From positions 1-33,622 of the forward strand of contig JAFGEI010000082.1 in the NCBI GenBank assembly GCA_016931695.1: a DNA stretch of 33,622 nt, written 5' to 3'. How positions within the stretch are numbered: position 1 is the first letter of the stretch; each line of letters begins with the position of its first letter. The translations under genes were made by a program, and so were the position numbers. The notes below the pieces were generated by a model. The model had not been told where the DNA came from. It searched no databases and saw nothing but the letters and a program-made list of their open reading frames with translations. This document shows, one piece after another, positions 7,045 through 15,707 of this stretch. This DNA comes from Anaerolineae bacterium. GTDB lineage: Bacteria; Chloroflexota; Anaerolineae; B4-G1; DUEL01.

Positions 7045-10000
7045 TTGAGCGGGCTTCTCGAGACCCTTGCCAGCTACATCCCAGGGCTGACCGCGCGGCG
7101 CCTGGTCGATGACCCGGCCCCGATCAGCGCGCCGTTTGTCGAGCGTTTTTCCGCCGCCGTCATGTTTGCCGACATCTCGGGCTTTACGGTCATGGCCGAG
7201 CGCTTTGCCCAACGCGGCCCGGCCGGGGCTGAGGAACTGAGCCAGTTGCTCAACGCCTACTTTGGCCAGCTGATCGACCTGATCGCCGCTCACGGCGGCG
7301 ACGTGGTCAAGTTCACCGGCGACGGCCTGCTGGCCCTCTGGCTGCCCGAGATGCTGGCAGAGGACCTGACCAGCGTCACCCTCCGCGCCGCCCAGTGCGG
7401 CCTGGCGATCCAGCACGCGCTGCACAATTCCGAGGTGATCCCGGGCGTGCACCTCTCTCTGCGGGTGGGGATTGGCGTCGGCGAAGAGCTGCTGGCGGTG
7501 CACATTGGCGGCGTATTTGGGCGCTGGGAATTTCTCGTCGCCGGCGAACCGGTGGTCAGCACCGGCCAGGCCGAACGGGATGCCCGGCCCGGCTGGGTGG
7601 TCCTTTCGTCCCGTGCCTGGGAGCTGATTGGGGAGCGAGGCGTCGGCCACGTGCTGCCGTCGAAAAACGTCTGGCTGACCGGGATCAAGGCGCCCCTTGC
7701 CCTGCGCCCGGCGCCGTCCTTTGCCCTGCCCCCCGACCGGGAGGCGGCGCTGCGGGCCTATATTCCCGGTGCGATCCTCTCCCGTCTCGCCGCCGGCCAG
7801 GCCGGCTGGCTGGCGGAACTGCGCTTGGTGACGGTGCTGTTCGTCAACCTGCCGGACATGGACCACGCAATGTCGCTGCGGGAGGCGCAGGAGACGATAC
7901 GGGTGCTTCAGAGCGCCCTCTACCATTACGAGGGCAGTATCAACAAGCTCAACGTGGATAACAAGGGCGTCACCCTGATCGCTGCGCTGGGGCTTCCCCC
8001 GCTGGCGCACGAGGACGACGCGGTGTTGGGTGTCCAGGCCGCACTGGCGATGCAGGCGCGGCTGCAGGAACGCGGCTGGCGCAGCGCGATTGGCGTTGCC
8101 AGCGGACGGGCTTTTTGTGGCTCCGTCGGCAACGCCGCGCGGCGCGAGTACACGATGGTCGGTGACGTCGTCAACCTGGCCTGCCGCTTGATGGAGGCCA
8201 GCGACGCCGGTATCCTCTGCGACAAGGCGACGTACGACGCCGCCCAGGGCCGGCTGGCTTTTGACGCCCTCCCGGCCATCACCGTGAAAGGCAAAGTAGA
8301 CCCCGTGCCGGTCTATCGTCCCCTGAGCCAGCTGCAGACCGTCGCCCAACCCCAGCGCCGGGAGACGATCGTCGGCCGGGAAATGGAACGGATGATGATG
8401 GTCGAACACCTGCAGTCGATGCAGCGCAGCGGGCAGGGCGGGGTTGTGATCCTGGAGGGCGAAGCGGGGATCGGCAAGTCCCGGCTGGTCGACGAACTGC
8501 GCCGCCAGGCCGAAGAACTCGGCGTCAAGGTGTTGTACGGGGCCGGCGACTCGATCGAGCACGTCACCCCTTACTATGCCTGGCGCTCGATTTTCTGGCA
8601 GCTCTTTGGCCTGAGCGGGCTGCCCCCTGAGCCGGACGCCCGCCGCCAGCACGTGTTCGACCATCTGTCCTTCGATCCCGAGCTGATTCTGCTCGCCCCG
8701 CTGCTCAACGCCGTCCTGCCGCTGGACCTGGCGGAAAACGAGATCACGGCGGCGATGACGGGCCAGGTGCGGGCGGACAACACGCAGGAGCTGTTGATCC
8801 GCCTTTTGCAGCAGGTCGTTGGCGAGGGGGAACAACCGTGTCCGCACCTGATCGTCCTGGAGGACGCCCATTGGCTGGATTCGGCCTCCTGGAACCTGGC
8901 GCTGGCGGTCAGCCGGCGGGTCCAGCCGGCCCTGCTCTTTATCTCGACCCGCCCCCTGGTCGAAAGGCCTGAAGCGTACCAGCAGCTCGACGAAGAACTG
9001 GCGACCCATCGGATGCAGCTCGGAGCGCTGTCGCCCAGGGATGTCGTCACCCTGGTCGGCCATCGGCTCGGCGTTCCCACGGTTCCAGAGCCAATTGTCA
9101 GCTTGATCCAGGACAAGGCGCAGGGCAATCCCTTCTTTTGCGAGGAATTGGCCTATGCGCTGCGCGACGCCAGGCTCGTCCTGATCGCAAATGGAGAGTG
9201 CCGGATCAACCCCGCCGCTGGTGACCTCAGTGTTCTCGACCTGCCGGACACGGTGCAGGGCGTGATCACCAGCCGCATCGACCGGCTGACGCCGTCGCAA
9301 CAGTTCACGCTCAAGGTCGCCAGTGTCATTGGCCGCATCTTTGCCTCGCGGATGCTGCTCGACATCTATCCCATCGAAGTAGGGAAGCGATACGTCGCGG
9401 ACGATCTGAGCGCCTTGCGCAAGCTCGACCTGACGCCCCTGGAAACGCCCGAACCGGAGATGACCTACATCTTTAAGCACATCATCACCCGCGAAGTGGC
9501 CTACAACCTGATATCGTTTGCCCAGCGGCGCGACCTGCACCGCGCTGTGGCCGAGTGGTACGAGCGGTGTGCTCAAGAGCTCTCCCCCTACTACCCGATG
9601 TTGGCTCACCACTGGAGCCTGGCGCTCGACGAACGGCGCGTCGACCCCGAGGTGGCCCAGAAGGCGGTCGGCTACCTGGAAAAGGCCGGCGAACAGGCGT
9701 TGCGCAACGACGCCAACCGCGAGGCGGTCGAGTTTTTCGACCGCACGCTGCGGTTGGACATTCTGCGGCATCCCCTCGGCGATCCGCTGCGCCGCGCCCG
9801 CTGGGAGCGGCAGATGGGCCAGGCCTATTTGGGGATGGGGCAGATCGAAGAAAGCCAGCACTACCTCCAGCAGGCGCTGCTGCTTCTCGGCCGCCCGGTG
9901 CCGGCGACGCGCGCGCGGTTGATCGCCGCCCTGGTCATCCAACTGCTGCGCCAGATCTGGCACCGCCTGCGTTCTCCCCGCGCTGTCCGCTATCCGCCCG

Positions 10001-11169
10001 AGGTGAGTACCAGGATGTTGGAGACGGCGCGTGCCTACGGCCTGCTCGTCGAGATCTATTATTTTACCAGCGCGATGGTGCCCGGGATTTATGCCGCGCT
10101 GCGCACGCTCAACCTGGCCGAACGGGCCGGTTTGTCCCCCGAACTGGCACGATCTTTTTCCAACATGTGCATGGCCTGTGGGGTCAGTGGTTTCCATGCC
10201 CTGGCGCGGATGTACAGCCGCCAGGCGCGGGAGACGGCCCAGGCGGTCGGCGAGCTGGCGACCCAGGCCTGGACGCTGACCGTCGAAAGCTTGTACCAGA
10301 TCGGCGTTGGCAGCTGGGAGACGGCGCGCGAATCTACCGCGCAGGCGGTCGCCATGTGGCAGCGGCTCGGCGACTGGCACCGCCTGGGCGAGACGATGGG
10401 ACTCGTGTGCTGGATCGATTACTTTGCCGGCGCCTTTGCCGCCAGCATGGCGGCGTATCGCGAGATCGAGTCGATGGCTCGCCAGCGCGACGATGTCCAA
10501 CAGTTGTTCTGGGGGCTGATTGGACAGGCCGAAGGCTTGCTGCGCCAGGGGCACGCGGGCTATCTCGAACGGGCCGACGCCCTGTTGGAAGAGGTCCTGA
10601 CCTTGTTGGAGGCCAGGATCGGCCGCGTGGAAGAGGTCCGCGCCTACGGGGTGCTGGCCCTGTTCGAGCTGCGCTGCGGCGAGCGGCAGCGGGCCCGGCA
10701 AGCGGCGGACGAGGCCATGGAGCGGATGGCCCAGGCCCCGCCGGTGGCGGTGGGGATGCTGGAAGGGTACGCCGGGACCGCCGAGGCCTGCCTGGCGCTG
10801 TGGGAGGGCTCCTCTGGCTCTGCTGCTGGCGCTCGCCGCGAGCTGGGTCGGGCGGCGCGGGATGCCGGCCGCATGCTGCGCGCTTATGCGCGCGTCTTTC
10901 CGGTCGGTCGACCGCGGGCCTGGCTGCTGCAGGGGCGGTACGAGTGGCGGGCCGGGCGCCCGGCCCGCGCGCGCCGGGCGTGGCAGCGCGGCCTGGTGGC
11001 CGCACGGCAGATGGGGATGCCCTACGAGGAGGGCCTGCTCCACCTCGAGGCCGGGCTGCGCGCCGCCGGCGTGGAGCGGAAGCAGCACCTGGCGCAGGCG
11101 GTCGAGATCATGCGCGGCCTGGACGCCGCCTACGACCTGGCCCGCGCTCAGGCGGCGTTGGAGTCGTGA
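7045..11169 (+). CDS. Soluble-adenylyl-cyclase-like protein: two cyclase domains, AAA ATPase, TPR region
   Basis: A 1374-residue protein laid out like bacterial and animal soluble adenylyl cyclases. Cyclase domain 1 (about 36-220) carries both metal Asp residues: Asp43 (FADISGF) and Asp93 (KFTGDGLLALW). Its Asn/Arg motif is degraded (AGEPVVSTGQAE). Domain 2 (about 260-425) has lost the Asps (FVNLPD) but keeps GDVVNLACRLM with Asn377 and Arg381, plus Lys301 and Thr370 at adenine-selecting positions. The two therefore complement each other into one active site. The P-loop EGEAGIGKS (Lys478) and Walker B LIVLEDAHW (about 602-610) follow, then about 700 residues of helical repeats. The start is TTG at 7045, five bases after AGGAGG. 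It ends the wall-hydrolase operon (9-bp gap). cAMP production is inferred from residues. Confidence 0.9.
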   Translation: MSGLLETLASYIPGLTARRLVDDPAPISAPFVERFSAAVMFADISGFTVMAERFAQRGPAGAEELSQLLNAYFGQLIDLIAAHGGDVVKFTGDGLLALWLPEMLAEDLTSVTLRAAQCGLAIQHALHNSEVIPGVHLSLRVGIGVGEELLAVHIGGVFGRWEFLVAGEPVVSTGQAERDARPGWVVLSSRAWELIGERGVGHVLPSKNVWLTGIKAPLALRPAPSFALPPDREAALRAYIPGAILSRLAAGQAGWLAELRLVTVLFVNLPDMDHAMSLREAQETIRVLQSALYHYEGSINKLNVDNKGVTLIAALGLPPLAHEDDAVLGVQAALAMQARLQERGWRSAIGVASGRAFCGSVGNAARREYTMVGDVVNLACRLMEASDAGILCDKATYDAAQGRLAFDALPAITVKGKVDPVPVYRPLSQLQTVAQPQRRETIVGREMERMMMVEHLQSMQRSGQGGVVILEGEAGIGKSRLVDELRRQAEELGVKVLYGAGDSIEHVTPYYAWRSIFWQLFGLSGLPPEPDARRQHVFDHLSFDPELILLAPLLNAVLPLDLAENEITAAMTGQVRADNTQELLIRLLQQVVGEGEQPCPHLIVLEDAHWLDSASWNLALAVSRRVQPALLFISTRPLVERPEAYQQLDEELATHRMQLGALSPRDVVTLVGHRLGVPTVPEPIVSLIQDKAQGNPFFCEELAYALRDARLVLIANGECRINPAAGDLSVLDLPDTVQGVITSRIDRLTPSQQFTLKVASVIGRIFASRMLLDIYPIEVGKRYVADDLSALRKLDLTPLETPEPEMTYIFKHIITREVAYNLISFAQRRDLHRAVAEWYERCAQELSPYYPMLAHHWSLALDERRVDPEVAQKAVGYLEKAGEQALRNDANREAVEFFDRTLRLDILRHPLGDPLRRARWERQMGQAYLGMGQIEESQHYLQQALLLLGRPVPATRARLIAALVIQLLRQIWHRLRSPRAVRYPPEVSTRMLETARAYGLLVEIYYFTSAMVPGIYAALRTLNLAERAGLSPELARSFSNMCMACGVSGFHALARMYSRQARETAQAVGELATQAWTLTVESLYQIGVGSWETARESTAQAVAMWQRLGDWHRLGETMGLVCWIDYFAGAFAASMAAYREIESMARQRDDVQQLFWGLIGQAEGLLRQGHAGYLERADALLEEVLTLLEARIGRVEEVRAYGVLALFELRCGERQRARQAADEAMERMAQAPPVAVGMLEGYAGTAEACLALWEGSSGSAAGARRELGRAARDAGRMLRAYARVFPVGRPRAWLLQGRYEWRAGRPARARRAWQRGLVAARQMGMPYEEGLLHLEAGLRAAGVERKQHLAQAVEIMRGLDAAYDLARAQAALES

Positions 11170-12145
11170 GCGGCTCCGCTTCCAGCCACGCCGCAATGCG
11201 CGCCAGCCCCTCGTCCACCAGGACCTGGGGGCGAAAACCCAGCTCGCGCCGCGCCCGCACGGTGGAGAACGCCTGGTGGGTGCCGACGAACTCGACCGCC
11301 ATGCGGGTCAGCAGCGGGCGCCGGTCGAGCTGCCGCCACTCCGCCCAGCGCTCCATCAGCCAGCCCAGCGGATAGGCCAGCCGGCGGGGGATGGACCGGC
11401 GCACTGGCGGCAGCCCCAACAATGCCGCCAGCCCGTTGACGTACTCGGCCCAGGTGGTCTCGCTGCCGTCGGCGACGTTGTAGACGCGGTTCAGGCCCAC
11501 CTCCGGCTCTGCGACCGCCCGCATCAGCTCGACCAGGTCGCTGACGTAACAGAGCCCTGCCGTCTTGCGCCCGCCCTCGATCAGCACCATCTCCCCCCCG
11601 CGCAGCAGCTCGACAAACTCGTCCACCGTACTTTGCGCGCGAGGACCATAGACCGTGGCGGGACGGAGCACGGTCACCGGCAGGCCCCGTTGGCAGGCCT
11701 CCCAGACCCGTTTCTCTCCTTCGATCTTGGTGTCGCAATAGGGCCAGCCACGGTAGCGGTAAGGGGCATCCTCGGCGACGGGAGCGTCGGGGTGGCCGTA
11801 TACTTCCGTCGTGCTGAGATGGACGAACTTGCGCACACCGGCCTGCAGCGCGGCCTGCGTCAGGGCGGCGGTCCCGGTCACGTTGACCGCGTACGAGCGG
11901 CCGGCAGGGTCCCAATCGGTGACCACCGCCGCGCAATGCAGGACCCGCTCCACGCCGTCGACCGCCCGCGCCAGGCTGGCCGGGTCGGTCAGGTCGCCGG
12001 GGCAGTGGGCGACGCCCCATCGCTCCAGGTGCCGGGTGTCGCTGCTGGGGCGGACCAACGCCCGAACCGGTTCTCCGGCCGCTCGCAGCGCCTCGACCAG
12101 GTGGCTGCCGATAAAGCCCGTCGCGCCAGTGACCAGGTTTCTCAT
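11108..12145 (-). CDS. NAD(P)-dependent epimerase/dehydratase (extended SDR)
   Basis: Rossmann-fold oxidoreductase or epimerase on a nucleotide sugar, sterol-like or similar substrate; the substrate cannot be told from sequence. Seen: GATGFIGS (7-14) cofactor loop, LSTTEVYG (110-117) with the catalytic Ser/Thr, and the YCDTK motif (Tyr136, Lys140). Total is 345 residues. The ATG at 12145 is preceded by GGGGAGAAGC; an upstream in-frame ATG at 12358 would start inside a repeat and is rejected. The last 62 bp overlap, tail to tail, the 3' end of the cyclase gene. The Arg/Pro/Gly-rich C-terminus lies in that overlap, so it may be read-through of a shifted stop. Confidence 0.88.
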   Translation of the reverse strand: MRNLVTGATGFIGSHLVEALRAAGEPVRALVRPSSDTRHLERWGVAHCPGDLTDPASLARAVDGVERVLHCAAVVTDWDPAGRSYAVNVTGTAALTQAALQAGVRKFVHLSTTEVYGHPDAPVAEDAPYRYRGWPYCDTKIEGEKRVWEACQRGLPVTVLRPATVYGPRAQSTVDEFVELLRGGEMVLIEGGRKTAGLCYVSDLVELMRAVAEPEVGLNRVYNVADGSETTWAEYVNGLAALLGLPPVRRSIPRRLAYPLGWLMERWAEWRQLDRRPLLTRMAVEFVGTHQAFSTVRARRELGFRPQVLVDEGLARIAAWLEAEPLTTPTPPERGPGRRRRPGRA

Positions 12146-12219
12146 TTGCTTCTCCCCTCGCTCCGCCTGGGTGTCCCTAGTACATCGCGGCCGAAATGAA
12201 CAGCCAGTTCTTGCTCGGA

Positions 12220-12252
12220 GGGGATCGTCAGATCCCCGTCGGAAACCCCGAC
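12220..12252. repeat. Pair of adjacent hairpins
   Basis: GGGGATC/GATCCCC around GTCA (12220-12237) is followed at once by GTCGG/CCGAC around AAACC (12238-12252). They lie upstream of the epimerase gene. They look like part of a dispersed palindromic element rather than a terminator, since no T tract follows. Confidence 0.5.
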
Positions 12253-12280
12253 TTGGCCGCTTACCGAGGCCTGTGGTCCT

Positions 12281-12346
12281 GATTCCCGCAAATCCCCGCG
12301 CCTGTCCCCGCAAAAGCGGGGATCCGTGGGGACAGGTGCGGGAATC
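12281..12346. repeat. Nested palindromic repeat
   Basis: GATTCCCGC (12281-12289) pairs with GCGGGAATC (12338-12346). Inside it CCTGTCCCC (12301-12309) pairs with GGGGACAGG (12328-12336). Innermost is TCCCCGC-AAAA-GCGGGGA (12305-12322). A cruciform or folded RNA is possible. Confidence 0.7.
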
Positions 12347-12361
12347 GGGCGTATGCAAAAC

Positions 12362-12481
12362 TTGGGGGAGCGTTAAAAATCAGCCACGAATTACACGAAT
12401 TAACACGAAAAAAGGTAGAAAATTCGTGAAATTTGTGTTAATTCGTGGCAGAAATTCCGAGATCGTCTAGGGCTCCCCCAA
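12362..12481. repeat. 120-bp inverted-repeat element (MITE-like)
   Basis: The outer arms TTGGGGGAGC (12362-12371) and GCTCCCCCAA (12472-12481) are perfect inverted repeats. Inside, 12383-12409 is a nearly perfect inverted repeat of 12422-12449, built from ACGAATT/AATTCGT units. It is AT-rich against its GC-rich surroundings and has no coding capacity. Similar ACGAATT palindromes occur between genes in several bacterial phyla. Confidence 0.7.
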
Positions 12482-12552
12482 CTAATAAATGCGCCCGCGG
12501 GAATCCAGGCCAGGCATAGAACCGGCGGGGTATTTTCGCCTGCGTGCTAAGG

Positions 12553-12572
12553 GTAACTGGCTGAGCAGTTAC
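12553..12572. repeat. Copy 2 of the dispersed palindromic repeat
   Basis: GTAACTG (12553-12559) and CAGTTAC (12566-12572) form a perfect 7-bp stem around GCTGAG. The 17 bases 12556-12572 are identical to 3044-3060. The rest of 12146-12738 shows no gene. Confidence 0.6.
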
Positions 12573-12634
12573 GACCAGGGTCTGAATTGTACTGCCAGGA
12601 TGCCAGGAGCGCAAGGGCTTGTTGGTGAGGGCTG

Positions 12635-12663
12635 TTGCCATATTGCCGCACTTTTGCTATACT
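12635..12663 (+). promoter_or_regulatory. Promoter for the histidine kinase operon
   Basis: TTGCCA at 12635-12640 and TATACT at 12658-12663 with a 17-base spacer. The leader would be about 70 nt before the ATG at 12739. Confidence 0.6.
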
Positions 12664-12738
12664 AAAACTGTCGTCACGATTGAGGGGACTGCCCAAGGTG
12701 TTGTCTCGTTGCGCCGGCTCACGCGATCGGGGGAGTTG

Positions 12739-14856
12739 ATGGAACAAGAAGAACGTGCCCGGACACAGCCACGTATCCTTTGGGTACTGGCAGGTATTGG
12801 GGTATATGTAATTTTGGGCCAGATTGTGAACAAAATCCCCAATCCCATGGTCCCCGAAGCAATTCTGGCCCTCAACATGGTCGTCCCTGTTGTCGTTGGA
12901 TATTTCGACGGGATGTGGTCCGGCGCCATTGTCGGCCTGGTGGGGACGACGCTCAACTTTCTGGTCAAAATCCCCTTGACCGGCGCCGATTACTACGAGG
13001 CGGTCGCCATTATCCCCCACGCGATGATGGGCCTGGCGGCGGGATTTGTGGCGCGCAAGCGGTCTCGCATCGGCACCGCGATGACGATCCTGGTCGGTCA
13101 CGGGCTCAACGTCCTCGTTTTTTTTGTCGTCGGGCTGCTCCCCTTTGCTTCGGCCCTCAACGACATCTTTTGGACAGGGTTGCTGGCGGAAGCGATGGTC
13201 GACTTGATCCTGATCGTCTTTGTGATCAGCGTCATCCAGCGCGTCCAGACCCCGCAACGCCAGTTGACGATCCAGCGCATTGGCCAGCGGTCCTTTTTGC
13301 TGCGCAGTGGTGGCGTGGCGCTGTTGGCCATCTTGCTTGCGCTGCTCTTTATGATCCAGGCCAAACTGGCTGCTTTTCTCTTTATCATCCCCGTCGTTCT
13401 GGCCGCGGTCGAGTTGGGTGTGTTGGAGGCTTGGCTGACCGCCCTGCTGCTGAGCGCGGTCCTGGGATGGGCTGCAGTGCTCAAGGGGCTTACCGCGGCT
13501 TCTGCCGAGGTCTCGCTCATCCTGGTCTTGAACCTGGTCGCCTTGTCGGTGGGAGAACTTGCGGGCAGTGTCCGCCGGCAGCAGCTTTTGGCCCAACAAC
13601 GGGAAGAGCGGCTGACCGTCGTCAACCGCATCGCCCGCGCTGCCAGTTCGACCCTCGACCTGAGGGACCTGCTGGAAGTTCTGCGGCGCGAACTGACCGT
13701 GACCTTTGACCCGGACGCTTTCTTTATCGCCTGGTGGGATCAAGAGGCCCAGGAATTGGACTTTTGCCTGCAGGTTGATCGGGGGGTCGAGACGCCGCCA
13801 GAGCGCCGGCCCCTCGGCGCGAGCCTAACAGGGATCATTATTACCACGGGACAACCGGTCCTCATTCGCAACATGGCCTTGGAACGCGACTGGTTGGCCA
13901 AGGTGGAGCGCTGGGGAACGATGGAGATTCCCCTTTCCTGGCTGGGGGCGCCGATGCGCATCGGTGACCAAGTGATCGGGGTCATATCGGTCCAGGTCTA
14001 TGAACCCTATGCCTACGGCCGCGAAGAGCGGCAGCTTCTTTCGACCATCGCCGAACAGGTTGGCGTGGCGGTTGAAAACGCGCGGTTGTACCAGGAGGTT
14101 CAGCGGCAAGCGGCCGAATTGAGCCTTGCCGTCGACCGGTTGCAGGAATTGGACCGGCTCAAGAGCGAGTTTATCCAGAACGTCTCCCACGAGCTGCGCT
14201 CGCCGTTGAGCTTGATCCGCGGCTACGCGGACGTCCTTGCCAGCGGCGAGTTGGGCCCGCTATCGCCCCAACAGCAGCGCCCGCTGCAGGTCATTGTGCG
14301 GCGGGCGCATATGCTGAGCAACCTGGTCGACGATATCATCATGATCCTGTTGGCCGAATCTCGTCCCATGGCCTGGGAGCCGATAGACGTTGGCGATCTG
14401 GTCTGCACGATCGGCCAGGATTTTGCCGTCGCCATTCAACAGGCAGGGCTGACCCTGGAGGTAGCGGTCGAGCCGGACCTGCCCGCCGTGATAGGGGAGG
14501 GCGACTACCTGTATCGCGTGCTGGATAACCTGCTTGGCAACGCGCTCAAATTCACCCCGCCCGGCGGGACGATCACCGTGCGGGCGCAGCGGGAAGAGCA
14601 GTGGCTCGTCTTGACGGTCAGCGACACCGGCATCGGCATCCCTGCCGAGGACCAGGAACGCTGCTTTGAACGGTTCTACCAGGTCGATGGCAGCACCCGG
14701 CGCCGTTATGGCGGGGCTGGCCTGGGGCTGGCGCTGGTCAAGGAAATTGTCAACGCCCACCACGGCGAGGTCTATCTGGAGAGCGTGGTGGACCAGGGCA
14801 GCACGTTTACCATCAAGCTGCCCGTGGGAGAGCAAGTGCCGCCATCGGAAGCCTGA
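12739..14856 (+). CDS. Membrane sensor histidine kinase with ECF-S-like N-terminus and GAF domain
   Basis: A 705-residue two-component sensor. Residues 12-275 hold about 9 hydrophobic helices. The part from 35 to 165 (PNPMVPEAILALN, GYFDGMWSGAIVGLVG) resembles the substrate-binding S component of ECF vitamin transporters. A GAF domain (about 295-450) follows, then HisKA with His484 (NVSHELRSPL) and HATPase with N-box DNLLGNALKF (596-605), DTGIGIP (629-635) and GGAGLGLAL (658-666). The ATG at 12739 follows GGGGGAG; an upstream in-frame TTG at 12619 precedes the promoter and is rejected. No response regulator lies nearby. Its TGA stop overlaps the next gene's ATG (TGATG), so the two are translationally coupled. 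The ECF-S similarity is by impression only. Confidence 0.88.
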   Translation: MEQEERARTQPRILWVLAGIGVYVILGQIVNKIPNPMVPEAILALNMVVPVVVGYFDGMWSGAIVGLVGTTLNFLVKIPLTGADYYEAVAIIPHAMMGLAAGFVARKRSRIGTAMTILVGHGLNVLVFFVVGLLPFASALNDIFWTGLLAEAMVDLILIVFVISVIQRVQTPQRQLTIQRIGQRSFLLRSGGVALLAILLALLFMIQAKLAAFLFIIPVVLAAVELGVLEAWLTALLLSAVLGWAAVLKGLTAASAEVSLILVLNLVALSVGELAGSVRRQQLLAQQREERLTVVNRIARAASSTLDLRDLLEVLRRELTVTFDPDAFFIAWWDQEAQELDFCLQVDRGVETPPERRPLGASLTGIIITTGQPVLIRNMALERDWLAKVERWGTMEIPLSWLGAPMRIGDQVIGVISVQVYEPYAYGREERQLLSTIAEQVGVAVENARLYQEVQRQAAELSLAVDRLQELDRLKSEFIQNVSHELRSPLSLIRGYADVLASGELGPLSPQQQRPLQVIVRRAHMLSNLVDDIIMILLAESRPMAWEPIDVGDLVCTIGQDFAVAIQQAGLTLEVAVEPDLPAVIGEGDYLYRVLDNLLGNALKFTPPGGTITVRAQREEQWLVLTVSDTGIGIPAEDQERCFERFYQVDGSTRRRYGGAGLGLALVKEIVNAHHGEVYLESVVDQGSTFTIKLPVGEQVPPSEA

Positions 14857-15680
14857 TGATCTCCCTGACCACCGATTTTGGCGTCGCGGATGGCTACGTC
14901 GGCATCGTGAAAGGGGTGATTCTATCGATCGCTCCTGCCGTGCGGTTGGTCGACCTCTCCCATCAAGTTCCACCACAGGATGTGCGCCGGGCCGCTTTTC
15001 TGCTTGATGCGGCGGCCCCATTTTTCCCCCCGGACACGGTTCACCTGGCCGTCGTCGATCCGGGGGTGGGGACCGCGCGGCGGGCGGTGGTGCTCCGTAC
15101 TCCCCAGGGCCTCTTTGTCGGGCCGGACAATGGCCTCTTTACCTGCGTCTTGGCCGAGGTGCTGGAATGGGAGATGGTCGAGTTGGCGAATCCAGCCTAT
15201 CGCCTGCCGCAGCTTGGCGCTACCTTTCACGGGCGGGACCTCTTTGCGCCGGCCGCGGCGCACCTGGCGTCCGGGGTCCCGTTGGCGGCTTTCGGGCCGC
15301 CGGTTTCCGAGCCCTGCCGCTTTTCGCTTCCCTGCCTTCAGGTCGAAGCGGATCGCGTGCTGGGGGAGGTGCTCTATGCCGATCATTTTGGCAATCTAAT
15401 CACCAGTGTGGGTAGGCTGCACTGGCAGGGAGACGATTTGGCCCTCTCCCCCGCCTTCCGCCCCGCCGGAGAGACCCGGCGCATCGCGGTGGATGCGCTG
15501 CGCCTGCAATGCGCCGGTCACGTGATCCAGCGCGTTTGCCGCACCTACGGGGAGGTCGGGATCGGGGATCTGCTGGCGCTGGTTGGCAGCATGGGCTTTT
15601 TGGAAATCGCCGTCCGTCAGGGAAGCGCCGAGCAGACGTTGGGCGTGCGCCCAGGAGAGCGGGTAGAGATCGAGCTATAA
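14856..15680 (+). CDS. SAM hydroxide adenosyltransferase (SAM hydrolase, DUF62 family)
   Basis: The family hydrolyses S-adenosyl-L-methionine to adenosine and methionine using a water-derived hydroxide. Seen: the SLTTDFG start, VDPGVGTARR (67-76) with Asp68 and Arg75, GPDNGLF (89-95), GATFHGRD with His125, and DHFGNLITS near the middle. Asp68/Arg75/His125 fit the family's Asp-Arg-His set. At 274 residues it is full length. It lacks the insertion and residues typical of fluorinases and chlorinases as far as I can judge. It overlaps the kinase stop codon. Its stop TAA lies inside a TATAAT before murA. Confidence 0.92.
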   Translation: MISLTTDFGVADGYVGIVKGVILSIAPAVRLVDLSHQVPPQDVRRAAFLLDAAAPFFPPDTVHLAVVDPGVGTARRAVVLRTPQGLFVGPDNGLFTCVLAEVLEWEMVELANPAYRLPQLGATFHGRDLFAPAAAHLASGVPLAAFGPPVSEPCRFSLPCLQVEADRVLGEVLYADHFGNLITSVGRLHWQGDDLALSPAFRPAGETRRIAVDALRLQCAGHVIQRVCRTYGEVGIGDLLALVGSMGFLEIAVRQGSAEQTLGVRPGERVEIEL

Positions 15681-15681
15681 T
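15676..15681 (+). promoter_or_regulatory. Possible -10 box for murA
   Basis: TATAAT about 26 bases before the GTG start overlaps the stop codon of the SAM hydrolase gene. No convincing -35 lies at 16-18 bases upstream, so this may be chance. Confidence 0.3.
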
Positions 15682-15707
15682 GGTACACAACCCGAAGGAG
15701 GTGTGCG

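Noticed and set aside
6040-11196. A very long open frame (about 1,718 codons) on the minus strand
   Set aside because: It lies opposite three well-supported genes, has no family motifs, and is rich in Arg, Gly and Gln, as expected of an antisense shadow in GC-rich coding DNA.
12146-12357. Upstream extension of the epimerase to an ATG at 12358
   Set aside because: The extra 71 codons run through palindromic repeats and carry no family similarity; the Rossmann motif starts right after the ATG at 12145.
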